Origin: a virus
DNA: 47,602 bases
Virus record (IMG/VR): IMGVR_UViG_3300003885_000007
Span: 1 to 47,602 of that record
Direction: 5' to 3' (one strand)
In this document: positions 13,803 to 22,285 of the stretch, one piece after another
Position numbering within the stretch: the first letter of the stretch is position 1
Layout: each line of letters opens with the position of its first letter
Translations under genes and position numbers: made by a program
The notes under the pieces: generated by a model
Seen by the model: only the letters and a program-made list of their open reading frames with translations
The model's database searches: none
Told to the model about the DNA's origin: nothing

Positions 13803-13989
13803 CGTTAACTGTAAGCACTATAAAAAAGGGGCATGTATGAAGCTACCTAAAATCTGTTTTGGACTCATACGACAGCAGTGTGTAGTCCTTAATGATACTG
13901 CATGCGATATAAGGGAGCCCTACCCAGAGCCCACATCACCTCCCCCCGCTCCCCGACCCTCTTGGGGTAAGGAGTTAGTATGTCTGTAG
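13786..13989 (+). CDS. Small Cys-rich protein, 67 aa
   Basis: Six Cys residues occur in the first 42 residues (CKHYKKGAC, KICFG, QQCVV, ACD), probably a metal site. A Pro-rich segment follows (YPEPTSPPPAPRP). AGGAG lies upstream. It overlaps the kinase by 17 bases and the phosphoesterase by 10. Family not recognised. Confidence 0.6.
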   Translation: MIMAPNVNCKHYKKGACMKLPKICFGLIRQQCVVLNDTACDIREPYPEPTSPPPAPRPSWGKELVCL

Positions 13990-14498
13990 TATATATAACC
14001 TCAGATTGGCATCTAGGACATAAAAATATCACAAGATTTCGCACAGAGTTTGGAACTATTGGGGAGCATGAGGGTCTAATTATAGAGAATTATCATTCTA
14101 CTGTGAAGAGTCGTGATAAAGTATTCTTTTTAGGGGATATGTGTTTTAATAAGGAGTCTCTAGAGATTATAAGAACTCTTCCCGGAAGTAAGCACCTAGT
14201 ATTAGGCAACCATGACACTGATGCAGCTTGTAGGCCGGGTATAGCAGAGCTTAGTTTAGTGTATGATAAAATACACGGAATACACTCCTATAAACATGCG
14301 TGGCTAACTCATGCTCCTATACATCCTCAGGAGCTCAGAGATAAGTGGAATATACATGGACATGTGCACTCTATTGAGAATAGTATTAAAGACCCTAACT
14401 ACTTTAATGCGTGCCTAGAGAACACAGAATATAAACCAATAGCATACCAAGAAATTCTTAGAATAATGAGGTCCCGAAATGAACAACAGACTACATAA
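13980..14498 (+). CDS. Calcineurin-like metallophosphoesterase
   Basis: 172 aa with the full metal motif set: SDWHLGHKN (Asp and His), FLGDM, LVLGNHD, LTHAPIHP and HGHVHS. It should hydrolyse a phosphate ester or diester. Next to ligase and kinase genes it is a candidate for end healing of RNA, but nucleotide or DNA substrates are possible. AAGGAG precedes the start. Confidence 0.87.
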   Translation: MSVVYITSDWHLGHKNITRFRTEFGTIGEHEGLIIENYHSTVKSRDKVFFLGDMCFNKESLEIIRTLPGSKHLVLGNHDTDAACRPGIAELSLVYDKIHGIHSYKHAWLTHAPIHPQELRDKWNIHGHVHSIENSIKDPNYFNACLENTEYKPIAYQEILRIMRSRNEQQTT

Positions 14499-14853
14499 CT
14501 GTACAAACCCAAACCAAGGCTCCTATAAAAAGGTACTATGCGTGTGTTCAGCAGGGTTACTACGATCACCAACAGCAGCGAATGTACTACATACGGAGTT
14601 TGGATTTAATACCCGTGCTGTGGGAGTGGATAAAGGGCACGCACTCATACCCCTAGACAGTGTACACCTTGCATGGGCAGATGAGGTAGTTTGTATGGAG
14701 GAAGAACATACCCCCTTCATACACACACTCTCTACTAATGATGAAATACCTTTGCCTAAGATCACTGTACTTAATATACCTGATATGTTTGGGTACATGG
14801 ACAAAGAATTACAAGAAATGATACTACTTTTTTATAGGAAAAGCCATGAATAA
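14479..14853 (+). CDS. Low-molecular-weight phosphatase-like protein
   Basis: 124 aa. VLCVCSAGLLRSP contains the CX5R loop (Cys23 to Arg29) of LMW protein tyrosine phosphatases, near the N-terminus as in that family. An AWADEVVCMEE strand and NIPDMFGY follow, the latter offering the general-acid Asp. It could remove phosphate from proteins or RNA ends. Overlaps both neighbours. Confidence 0.8.
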   Translation: MNNRLHNCTNPNQGSYKKVLCVCSAGLLRSPTAANVLHTEFGFNTRAVGVDKGHALIPLDSVHLAWADEVVCMEEEHTPFIHTLSTNDEIPLPKITVLNIPDMFGYMDKELQEMILLFYRKSHE

Positions 14854-15295
14854 TATTATAAGAAATATTATGAGAACACCTGACGGAACATTACTAGAGT
14901 CTATGACAGTACATGACTATGTGGATTATGTAGACACTAACGGGGAAAAATATATCCTAGATGGAGGTAACCAATACCTACGGACTAGCAAAAACACTGA
15001 GCCTGCAGAGTACCTAACAGTTACTACAAAGGATAACTTCTTAGTAATAAGAGATAATATGTTTTGGGGAACCTTTGGAAAGGCCCCTGATTACATCGAG
15101 AGGTCTTACGTTACCCTTAGTTGTCTTAGTAATGCGCACATAGAAGCTATTCTAGAGACTCAGAAACAGTTACCAGAGTGGCGGCGTGAGTTATTTAAGA
15201 AAGAGCTAGCCCACAGAGGTGTGGAAGATGTCTTTATTGAGGAGGTACCTAGCTATCGAGAAGCAAATACTACAGGCAGCCTTACAATCACGTAA
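14846..15295 (+). CDS. Hypothetical protein, 149 aa
   Basis: Unrecognised. Mixed beta N-terminal half (GTLLESMTVHDYVDYVDT) and helical C-terminal half (ETQKQLPEWRRELFKKEL). It overlaps the helicase gene by about 68 bases, which is long for this genome. The last residues may therefore be poorly conserved. Confidence 0.6.
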   Translation: MNNIIRNIMRTPDGTLLESMTVHDYVDYVDTNGEKYILDGGNQYLRTSKNTEPAEYLTVTTKDNFLVIRDNMFWGTFGKAPDYIERSYVTLSCLSNAHIEAILETQKQLPEWRRELFKKELAHRGVEDVFIEEVPSYREANTTGSLTIT

Positions 15296-16436
15296 GGCAT
15301 TTAATATTATACGTACTCTAACTAAATCGGGAGAATTTTCAGACGTCTCTGAGGAGGTATTCAAATATATAACGAAGTTCTATGATACAGATTTAGAAGC
15401 AGAACAAATATCTATTGACCTGTTTAAGCAAATACTTATACAGGAGATACCCCGGCACTCAGATATAATAATAAAAGAAATAGAGACGTATACAGAGACA
15501 TCTGTTCCTAACTTATTAGAAGAACTCACAAAGCTCCGTAAAAAAGCAATCTCAGAAGAGATTATAACAGAGTTAGCCCTCCGACCAAACAGTGAGTCAG
15601 TCTTGGAGCTCATGTCTAATTACCAAGACGTAACTATACAGGAGATAGCTGACCCTGTATCCGTGTCAGATATAGCCAGAGATGTTCTCTTAGATCTATC
15701 TAATACAGATAACTTAATTAAGATATATCCTAATGTTCTTAATGATGTAATAGATGGAGGTGTTATTGGAGGCACACATATACTAGTATTTGCTAGAAGT
15801 AACTTAGGCAAGACTATGTTTAATATTAACTTAGCTAGAGGAATGGCACGGGACGGTCATACTGTTCTCCACCTAATCAATGAGGAGCCAAAGAAGCAAC
15901 TACTATTAAGGTACATTAACAGGTGCTCAGGACTAACTAAGAGCGAAGTATATTCGGATATTGATAGAGCAGTTTCTATAGCAAATGAAAATGGACTAAA
16001 GAATATTTTTATTGAGGACATTAATCCCGGAACTTTTACCGAGATTAGAGGTCTAATAGATAGCATTAAACCAGATGTAGTTATCTTGGATCAGCTAAGA
16101 AACCTAACAGTTAAGGAGGATTCTAGAGTAAATGGACTTGAGAAGCTGGCCACAGAGGCAAGGAACCTAGCCAAGAGATATGATATAGTAGTTGTATCTG
16201 TTACACAGGCAGGAGACTCTGCAAGTAATAAGCTAGTATTAACAGACTCTGATATAGACTCAAGTAAGACAGGCATCCCGGGACAGTGTGACCTTATTAT
16301 AGGTCTTGGGGCAGACAACAATCAAAAGGAGGCAGGAATGAGAACATTAACTGTAGTTAAGAATAAGATAACAAGTACACATGGCTACTACCCTATACGA
16401 GTAGTAGAGGACTTAAGTAAGATTGTGAGTATGTGA
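15228..16436 (+). CDS. Replicative DnaB-like helicase
   Basis: About 402 aa. The N-terminal helical part is followed by the RecA-like core. Walker A is FARSNLGKT near residue 188, where Ala replaces the usual first Gly. HLINEEPKKQLLLR follows, then Walker B PDVVILDQLRNL and a polar motif 3 (VVVSVTQAGDSASN). It should unwind DNA at the fork with the separate primase. The frame is open from GTG 15219; ATG 15228 is better placed after AGAGG. The stop overlaps the next ATG (ATGTGATG). Confidence 0.88.
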   Translation: MSLLRRYLAIEKQILQAALQSRKAFNIIRTLTKSGEFSDVSEEVFKYITKFYDTDLEAEQISIDLFKQILIQEIPRHSDIIIKEIETYTETSVPNLLEELTKLRKKAISEEIITELALRPNSESVLELMSNYQDVTIQEIADPVSVSDIARDVLLDLSNTDNLIKIYPNVLNDVIDGGVIGGTHILVFARSNLGKTMFNINLARGMARDGHTVLHLINEEPKKQLLLRYINRCSGLTKSEVYSDIDRAVSIANENGLKNIFIEDINPGTFTEIRGLIDSIKPDVVILDQLRNLTVKEDSRVNGLEKLATEARNLAKRYDIVVVSVTQAGDSASNKLVLTDSDIDSSKTGIPGQCDLIIGLGADNNQKEAGMRTLTVVKNKITSTHGYYPIRVVEDLSKIVSM

Positions 16437-16600
16437 TGTATACTAAACAGAAATACCATGTGGACATTACAGAAGCGTGTGCTAGGGCCTTTAATATGCA
16501 CAACGGTATCCCATGCCATATAGAGGGCAGGAGATATTTACAGATGATTAAAAGAATGCTAGACTCTATGGGAGTGCGGTATGGGCACGATGGACGCTAG
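16436..16600 (+). CDS. Small hypothetical protein, 54 aa
   Basis: Starts on the last base of the helicase stop and overlaps the polymerase start by 20 bases. Basic helical sequence (CHIEGRRYLQMIKRMLDS). Unrecognised; the tight coupling suggests a replication accessory role. Confidence 0.6.
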   Translation: MYTKQKYHVDITEACARAFNMHNGIPCHIEGRRYLQMIKRMLDSMGVRYGHDGR

Positions 16601-17660
16601 GCTTCTACCCCACTGGTTACGGAACTCTAGCCCAGAGATATACTTATCTGATAACTATGTCGTGCTTGATTTTGAAACTACAAATAAGAGTAAAGGATCT
16701 GTCTTAGAGGAAGACAATAGTATTGTACTTAGTGCGTATAAAGTGGGAACAGACCACAAGGAATATACAGGCGTACCCGTGGCCTGCATAGGCAACCAGT
16801 TCCATCAGGATAGACTGATGAAAGCTATAGAGTCTGCTGACTTTATAGTTGCTCAGAACACTAAGTTTGAGTTACAGTGGTTAACTCGCTGCGGACTAAA
16901 GTTAGAAACAGTCCTACCCTTTGATACGATGCTAGCTAAGTATGTACAAAATGGGAACAGACGCACCCCTTTAGATCTAGATTCTATTGCCGCCACATAT
17001 AGTCTAGGTAAAAAGATGTCCTCTGTCAGTAAGCTTATTAAATTTGGAGTGTGCCCTAGCCAGATACCAGTACCTATGTTACGCAGATACTGTGTACAAG
17101 ATGTATTACTGACTGAGCAGATCTTCCTTAAGCAGAGGCAGGAGCTATTACAAGATGGCTTACTAGCAGTGGCGTTTACTAGGAATATATTTACTCCCGT
17201 ATTAGCTGATATTGAAATGACAGGAATGCAACTAGACTCTGAACAAGTGCTAGATTATTTCGAGGAGTACTCTAGGGTACATGCGAACGTACTAGAACAA
17301 CTGAATACTTTTTCAGAGGAGGTTAACTGGAACAGCCCCAATCAAGTAGCAGAGTTTGTATATGAAGGCCTAAAGTTTAAAGAGTTAGAGATACGTGGAA
17401 GTCCTATAAGAAATAAGCCTAATAAGCGCTTTCCTAACGGCGCTCCTAAGACAGATACAGCAACCTTATCTGCACTAGTAGCAACTAATAAGCGACAAAG
17501 AATCTTTACTGACTTATATGCGAGAAACTCAAAGCTTAAGAAAAGCTTGACAACGTACCTAGCTCTCTTTAAGACGAGTGTATTAGAAAAAGGAGGAATG
17601 TTATACGGTAAATTTAACCAAGCTATTACACAGACACATAGACTGAGCAGCTCTCAGCCT
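16581..17660 (+). CDS. DNA polymerase, family A, exon 1
   Basis: Residues 1-360 of the spliced polymerase. The N-terminal 3'-5' exonuclease has VVLDFETT (motif I), VAQNTKFELQWL (motif II) and YCVQDVLLTE (motif III). The polymerase domain begins with KFNQAITQTHRLSSSQP, the conserved template-contact segment. Without splicing the frame runs into the intron and stops at 17708. The exon ends after CCT at 17660: CAGCCU at the exon end can pair with GGGCUG in the intron to form P1 with the U-G pair at the splice site. GGGAG precedes the start. Confidence 0.85.
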
Positions 17661-18354
17661 GAGATTATTGGGCTGAATAAACAGTGTGAATTCAGGGGAC
17701 ATCTCTAGTAGACAATCCTGAGCGAAGCTAATACCATTACTGCCACAGGAGGCACAACATGGATAAGATAAAAGACTTATATGAGAACACAGAGTACACT
17801 ATTCAAGAGATAGCTGATATGCTGGGTGTTGCTTTCTGGAAAGTTGGTGGATATCTCCACAAGAACTATCCTATAGAGCATAGACTGGCAAGAAAGAGCA
17901 TCTGTTATAGGAATTCTAAACTAGGCAATAAAAATCCTAGTCATGGAAAGAATGGCAAAGATAGTAAAAAGTTTATTGGAGACATATCTGACGGCAAGGG
18001 CTATATACTTAACCTAAAACCAGACTGGTATACAGGAAGAAAGGGATGTAAGCATGTCTTTAAGCACTCTATAGTTATGTGTGAGTCAATGTTTATGTCA
18101 GAGATTCCTCAAGGTTTTTGTATCCATCATATAGATGGGAATAAAACTAACAATAATATAAACAATCTTGCCTTAATGACCTTAGGGGCTCATTCAAGAC
18201 TTCATCAATTAGAACGTGCAACGACTAGTCGAAAGACGTAGGGGAAAGGACAGTACCCGAAGCGCATTGCAGTAGTTGAGGAGACTAGCTACTGATGATA
18301 TAGTCTGATCTGTATGGCGACATACAGAGTACATGGACAGACGTAACATAAATG
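17661..18354 (+). other. Group I intron in the DNA polymerase gene
   Basis: 694 bases. The 5' site follows exon CAGCCT, with an internal guide GGGCTG ten bases on. The core CATCTCTAGTAGACAATCC near 17701 is very close to the corresponding core of the T4 td intron. GATATAGTC near 18296 fits the 3' half of P7. The intron ends in G at 18354. Removing it joins ...SSSQP to NFQNFDRNF in frame, restoring a normal family A polymerase segment. An HNH endonuclease gene lies inside. Confidence 0.88.
17759..18241 (+). CDS. HNH homing endonuclease, intron-encoded
   Basis: 160 aa with CAGGAGG upstream. The N-terminal part (YTIQEIADMLGVAFWKVGGY) looks like a helix-turn-helix for DNA binding. A segment with NKNPSHGKNG is typical of NUMOD-like repeats. 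The catalytic HNH part is KHSIVMCE, then CIHHIDGNKTNNNINNL, then LGAHSRLHQ. It should cut intronless polymerase alleles and so spread the intron. The frame ends before the 3' intron core. Confidence 0.88.
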   Translation: MDKIKDLYENTEYTIQEIADMLGVAFWKVGGYLHKNYPIEHRLARKSICYRNSKLGNKNPSHGKNGKDSKKFIGDISDGKGYILNLKPDWYTGRKGCKHVFKHSIVMCESMFMSEIPQGFCIHHIDGNKTNNNINNLALMTLGAHSRLHQLERATTSRKT

Positions 18355-19101
18355 AATTTCCAGAATTTTGACCGTAACTTTAAACAGCTATTTACTAGCA
18401 GGAGAAGAAGAGATGGATGGCGAATTGGAGAACGAGATGCAGCTCAACTTGAATTCAGAATTGCAGCCCATGTTGGAGGAGATGAGCAGGCTATTAAGGA
18501 CATTAACGAAGGATACGACATACATGCATACACGGCTTCAGTTATTGGCTGTGAACGAACACCAGCCAAGGCGCATACTTTTAAACCTTTGTTCGGCGGC
18601 ACTAGCGGCACAGCAAACGAGCAACGATATTATAAAGCTTTTAGGAAAAAATACCACCAGATTACATCCACACAGGATGGATGGGTTAACGAAGCTTTGT
18701 TGTCAAAACAGCAAGTGTTACCAACCGGGCTGATATTTTACTGGCCTAAGATTAAACTAACACGCACAGGGTATGTAGAAGGAAATACTAATGTTAGAAA
18801 TTACCCAATACAGAGCCTAGCTACAGCAGAAATAATTCCTGTAGGAGTTACGTATGTATGGCATTATATGAAGGCCCTTAGTTTAGAGTCTATGATTATT
18901 AACACGGTACATGACAGCATCATTACTGACGAGAACCCAGAGGAGACAGAGACATTAAACGAGATAACTGACTATGTGTTTGCCCAAGAAATCCCAGATT
19001 ATTTAAACACAGTATATAACATTACTCTGAAGATACCCTTAAAGGTAGAAGCAGAACTATCCGACAACTGGGGATACTATCCCCCTAAGATAATTAACTG
19101 A
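18355..19101 (+). CDS. DNA polymerase, family A, exon 2
   Basis: Residues 361-608 of the spliced product. Motif A is ERDAAQLEFRIAAH with the catalytic Asp. Motif B is RTPAKAHTFKPLFGG with Arg and Lys of the O helix. Motif C is INTVHDSIITDE. The unspliced frame could start at ATG 18352, whose G is the last intron base; this is not a true start. The total length of about 608 aa is shorter than the 704 aa of T7 polymerase. It is the phage replicase. Confidence 0.88.
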   Translation, partial: NFQNFDRNFKQLFTSRRRRDGWRIGERDAAQLEFRIAAHVGGDEQAIKDINEGYDIHAYTASVIGCERTPAKAHTFKPLFGGTSGTANEQRYYKAFRKKYHQITSTQDGWVNEALLSKQQVLPTGLIFYWPKIKLTRTGYVEGNTNVRNYPIQSLATAEIIPVGVTYVWHYMKALSLESMIINTVHDSIITDENPEETETLNEITDYVFAQEIPDYLNTVYNITLKIPLKVEAELSDNWGYYPPKIIN

Positions 19102-19108
19102 GGTTATT

Positions 19109-19594
19109 ATGGAACAAACAGGAACAGTAGAATACGTATCACAAAAGACTGAGGCAGCGTCCGGCAAAAAACTAAACAGCCCTTTATTTAGTTTTAAACT
19201 AAATGATGAGTGGTTTGGTTGTGGCTTTGATGATCCCCGTGTGGCAGAGGGGGACACAATCACCTTCACCTTTAACAGTACTCAGTATGGCTCTGAAGTA
19301 GTAAAAAATAGTATTGTTAAAACAGCAGCGGATACCTCTCCTGCTGCCGCAACAAAGAAAGTGTCTTCTCCTGACGCGAGACAAGTGAGTATTGTGTATC
19401 AGTCTTCTCGTAAAGACGCCATTAATGCCATTGATATAGCAGTATCAACAGGAGTACTTACCCTACCTAAAGGCAAGGGCTATGAAGTATTGTTTGATCT
19501 GATAGATGAGCTGACATTAGACTTTGCTCGCAAAGCTATTCAGCCAGATTTATCAGAAAATGTAGAAGTAGACGTGGAGGTAGTTGATGAGTAA
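19109..19594 (+). CDS. Single-stranded DNA-binding-like protein
   Basis: 161 aa. The beta-rich N-terminus (PLFSFKLNDEWFGCGFD, then EGDTITFTF) fits an OB fold. The C-terminus is acidic (SENVEVDVEVVDE), as in SSB proteins where the tail recruits partners. It sits directly behind the polymerase. Family assignment is inferred from layout and composition. GAGG lies upstream. Confidence 0.65.
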   Translation: MEQTGTVEYVSQKTEAASGKKLNSPLFSFKLNDEWFGCGFDDPRVAEGDTITFTFNSTQYGSEVVKNSIVKTAADTSPAAATKKVSSPDARQVSIVYQSSRKDAINAIDIAVSTGVLTLPKGKGYEVLFDLIDELTLDFARKAIQPDLSENVEVDVEVVDE

Positions 19595-19826
19595 TTTAAA
19601 ACAAGCACAGGATAATTTAGATGAGAACGAGCACTATACTATTAGTGTACAGGACGTCACAGATGCTAATGGAAAGGTGTCTAGGGGATACTCAGTTAGG
19701 AACAAAGCTACTACTGTTGTCGAGTATGAGTCATTTAATCTTGTAGAATGCTTAATGTTCAGTAAAGACATGGCTAAGCATCTAGATGATTTTTCAGCGG
19801 AGAAAGCTGTTGATTCCCTCCATTAA
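19587..19826 (+). CDS. Hypothetical protein, 79 aa
   Basis: Acidic small protein, unrecognised. It overlaps the SSB-like gene by 8 bases and the exonuclease gene by about 17. I start at ATG 19587 (MSNLKQAQD) with GGAGG upstream. Confidence 0.6.
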   Translation: MSNLKQAQDNLDENEHYTISVQDVTDANGKVSRGYSVRNKATTVVEYESFNLVECLMFSKDMAKHLDDFSAEKAVDSLH

Positions 19827-20628
19827 GATAGCATTAGTAGACGCTGATGTAATCCTATACAGATGTGCCTTTGCGTGTCAGCATACGGATTATGACGTGT
19901 ACTCTAAGTCAGCCGAGCCAGCAGGGAGGCTGGCTCAGTTTGATAATAAAACTGATCTTAACAGGTTCTTAAAGGAACTGCATGAGGATGAATATGTTGT
20001 AAGTAGCAATACATATACTGAGTCTATTGAGTTTGCTCTACATACAGTGAAGCTTATGATAGAGTCTCTAAAGGAGAGTGTAAATGCTGATGAGTATCGT
20101 CTCTACCTTACTGGCGGCTGGAACTTTAGGCACACTGCTTTACCTAGCTATAAAGCTGGAAGGGCTGCTAAACCCTTACTCTATAATGATATTCGAGATT
20201 ATCTTGTTAATCATCATAACGCTATATTCTGTGATGGGATTGAGGCCGATGATCAGCTAGGGATAGACCAGACACAGGCAGACCACAATACTACAGTTAT
20301 CTGTAGTGTGGATAAGGACTTGCTAATGATTCCCGGACACCACTTTAATTTCATTAAAAATGAGTGGAGCTATACTGACGAAGCAAGAGGCTCATTACTA
20401 TTTGATACGCAGATGCTGACAGGAGACAGGACTGACAATATTTGCGGAGTAAAGGGGTTAGGCCCAGTCAAAGCAGGTAAGCACCTAGCAGACCGTACTC
20501 ATGCAGAGCGGACGCAGCGCATAGAAGAACTTTACGAGGACTACTGGGGAGAGGGATGGGAGGATGTGTATGAGTGCAATAGTACCCTACTCTGGATTTT
20601 ACGGGAGCCTTTAAGTACTACTAACTAG
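19810..20628 (+). CDS. 5'-3' exonuclease (T7 gp6-like, FEN family)
   Basis: About 272 aa. Acidic motifs are spread as in the 5' nuclease family: LVDADVILYR, GIEADDQLG, VICSVDKDLLMI and LTGDRTDNICGVKGLGPVKA, the last with a helix-hairpin-helix. It should remove primers and degrade host DNA. The open frame begins at ATG 19786, but GGAG sits correctly before TTG 19810, which also gives a normal N-terminus (MIPSIKIALVDAD). I prefer the TTG start. Confidence 0.85.
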   Translation: MIPSIKIALVDADVILYRCAFACQHTDYDVYSKSAEPAGRLAQFDNKTDLNRFLKELHEDEYVVSSNTYTESIEFALHTVKLMIESLKESVNADEYRLYLTGGWNFRHTALPSYKAGRAAKPLLYNDIRDYLVNHHNAIFCDGIEADDQLGIDQTQADHNTTVICSVDKDLLMIPGHHFNFIKNEWSYTDEARGSLLFDTQMLTGDRTDNICGVKGLGPVKAGKHLADRTHAERTQRIEELYEDYWGEGWEDVYECNSTLLWILREPLSTTN

Positions 20629-20638
20629 AGATATTATA

Positions 20639-21043
20639 ATGAGGTTAAAAAGAATCGAGGTAAAAGAATTCAGGAAAAAACTATTAGCTGAGCAGAAAGG
20701 TATATGTCCTTTATGTATGACTACTATAAAGTCAGGAGAGGACACACTAGACCATGATCATGGTACTGGGCACGTAAGGAGAGTGCTCTGTAGGAACTGT
20801 AATCAGATAGAAGGAAGAGTCTTGTCATGGCTACGCAGAAGCTACACTACTCCTCTTGAGTTCTTAAGACGGCTAACCCAGTACTGGGACACCGACTACA
20901 GAAATAATCCCTACCACCCTAACCATAGGTCTGAGATAGAGAAGGAGATCTCTAAGCTACGTAAACGTATGAGAAGACTTAAACGTGAACGTACTAAACA
21001 GAAATACAGAGATCGTATTAAAGAACTAAAGGAGCGGGCATGA
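20639..21043 (+). CDS. Endonuclease VII-type Holliday junction resolvase
   Basis: 134 aa. CPLC near residue 23, LDHDHGTGHVRRVLCRNCN at 38-56 and IEGRV match the His-Me nuclease and zinc site of T4 gp49-like enzymes. A basic coiled tail follows (KLRKRMRRLKRERTKQK). It should resolve branched DNA before packaging. Confidence 0.9.
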   Translation: MRLKRIEVKEFRKKLLAEQKGICPLCMTTIKSGEDTLDHDHGTGHVRRVLCRNCNQIEGRVLSWLRRSYTTPLEFLRRLTQYWDTDYRNNPYHPNHRSEIEKEISKLRKRMRRLKRERTKQKYRDRIKELKERA

Positions 21044-21077
21044 TCTTACATAATAAGAACCTTAGAGGAGAACAGAG

Positions 21078-21254
21078 GTGACAGCAGAAGAAGAGACTAT
21101 ACGCGACTTACGTAACATTATAGATGGTAGGGACTCTGTTATTAAGTCCCAGCGACGTGTTATTGTATTCTTAATGGATAAACTAGAACAATTAGCACTA
21201 GACCACGATCTAGAAGAGCAAGTAGAGAAGATCTTTGGAGAGATTAATGAATAA
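21078..21254 (+). CDS. Small acidic helical protein, GTG start, 58 aa
   Basis: GTG follows AACAGAG with fair spacing. The product (TAEEETIRDLRNIIDGRDS, later MDKLEQLALDHDLEEQVEKI) is helical and charged. It overlaps the next start by 8 bases. Family unknown. Confidence 0.55.
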   Translation: MTAEEETIRDLRNIIDGRDSVIKSQRRVIVFLMDKLEQLALDHDLEEQVEKIFGEINE

Positions 21255-21942
21255 TTGTTTGTTTATTAGTGACACTCATGCCCCATACCACCATAGGGAC
21301 ACTGTGCCTTTCTTGGCAGCCATCAAGGAGGAGTATGATATACAGTTAGCTAAGAGTGTAGGTGATATGGTAGATAATCACACAGGTAGTTTTCATCCTA
21401 TAGAGTACGGAGTACTATCCGCTAAAGATGAACATAACAGGGCTAAGAGATTTATCCAGCAAGTACATAAACTATTCCCTAAGATGACTATCAGTCTAGG
21501 CAACCACTGCACTATGACTGCAAGGAAGGCTCGATCAGCAGACATACCGCTAGAACACATCAAAGACTATAATGATATGTATGGTATCACTGACTGGGTA
21601 TGGACAGATAAGGATTACTTTAAAGTAGATAAGTATAATTCTTGTTTGATGGTACATTCTATGTCTAAGAACACGCTAACTAATGCAAAGAACCATAGCC
21701 ACCACACAGTGCAAGGACACTTCCACGGTACATTTGGTTTAGAATACTTTGCAGATACAGAGGTACTTAGGTGGGCAATGACAGTAGGGTGCTTAGTTGA
21801 TACAAGCTCTCCTGCGTTTAACTACAGTAGAGGCTATACTAATAATAAACCAATCATAGGGTGCGGGGCTATTATAGAGGATGCCCCAGTCTTAATTCCT
21901 ATGCAATTAACTAAATCAGGACGATGGAATAGGAGGATATAA
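21247..21942 (+). CDS. Metallophosphoesterase, second copy
   Basis: 231 aa starting at ATG 21247 behind GGAGAG. Motifs are FISDTHAPYHH, VGDMVDNH, ISLGNHCTM and HHTVQGHFHG. The GNHC in place of GNHD/E is a variation. This family is common in phages beside exonuclease and resolvase genes, so a DNA-processing role is plausible. It is only distantly similar to the copy at 13980. Confidence 0.82.
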   Translation: MNNCLFISDTHAPYHHRDTVPFLAAIKEEYDIQLAKSVGDMVDNHTGSFHPIEYGVLSAKDEHNRAKRFIQQVHKLFPKMTISLGNHCTMTARKARSADIPLEHIKDYNDMYGITDWVWTDKDYFKVDKYNSCLMVHSMSKNTLTNAKNHSHHTVQGHFHGTFGLEYFADTEVLRWAMTVGCLVDTSSPAFNYSRGYTNNKPIIGCGAIIEDAPVLIPMQLTKSGRWNRRI

Positions 21943-22115
21943 TGACAGACAATGTAGTACATATGTCCGAGTTCTTAATACAGCGGCATGTAAAGAACTT
22001 TGTTCTGGCTTACAGAGATAAAGGCAAACGAGAGGCTGGATACATTCTAAAGGATGTACCAGAGACTATTAAAAATGAAGTAGCGGCACGTATCCGCAAG
22101 GAATTAAGCATATGA
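21942..22115 (+). CDS. Hypothetical protein, 57 aa
   Basis: AGGAGG lies before the ATG, which overlaps the previous stop. Helical, basic (SEFLIQRHVKNFVLAYRDKG). Unrecognised. Confidence 0.6.
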   Translation: MTDNVVHMSEFLIQRHVKNFVLAYRDKGKREAGYILKDVPETIKNEVAARIRKELSI

Positions 22116-22285
22116 GCGTACAAAGAATTACAAAGAACCTAACTAAGATGGCAAAGCAGTTAGACACTCTTGCAGAAAGAGAACGCGATGAGATCATTTA
22201 TCTGGAGAAACGATTATTGGATAGTAAAAAAGAAGCAGAGACTGCGGCTAAGATTAGTACTAATATTCAGAAGTTACTAACGTAA
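22112..22285 (+). CDS. Hypothetical coiled-coil protein, 57 aa
   Basis: Overlaps its upstream neighbour by 4 bases and ends with TAATG into the endolysin gene. Heptad-like helical sequence (LAERERDEIIYLEKRLLDSK). Unrecognised. Confidence 0.6.
   Translation: MSVQRITKNLTKMAKQLDTLAERERDEIIYLEKRLLDSKKEAETAAKISTNIQKLLT

Noticed and set aside
16581-17708. DNA polymerase ending at 17708 as a truncated gene
   Set aside because: The last 15 codons are intron sequence. Group I features and in-frame rejoining at 18355 show a split gene rather than a broken one.
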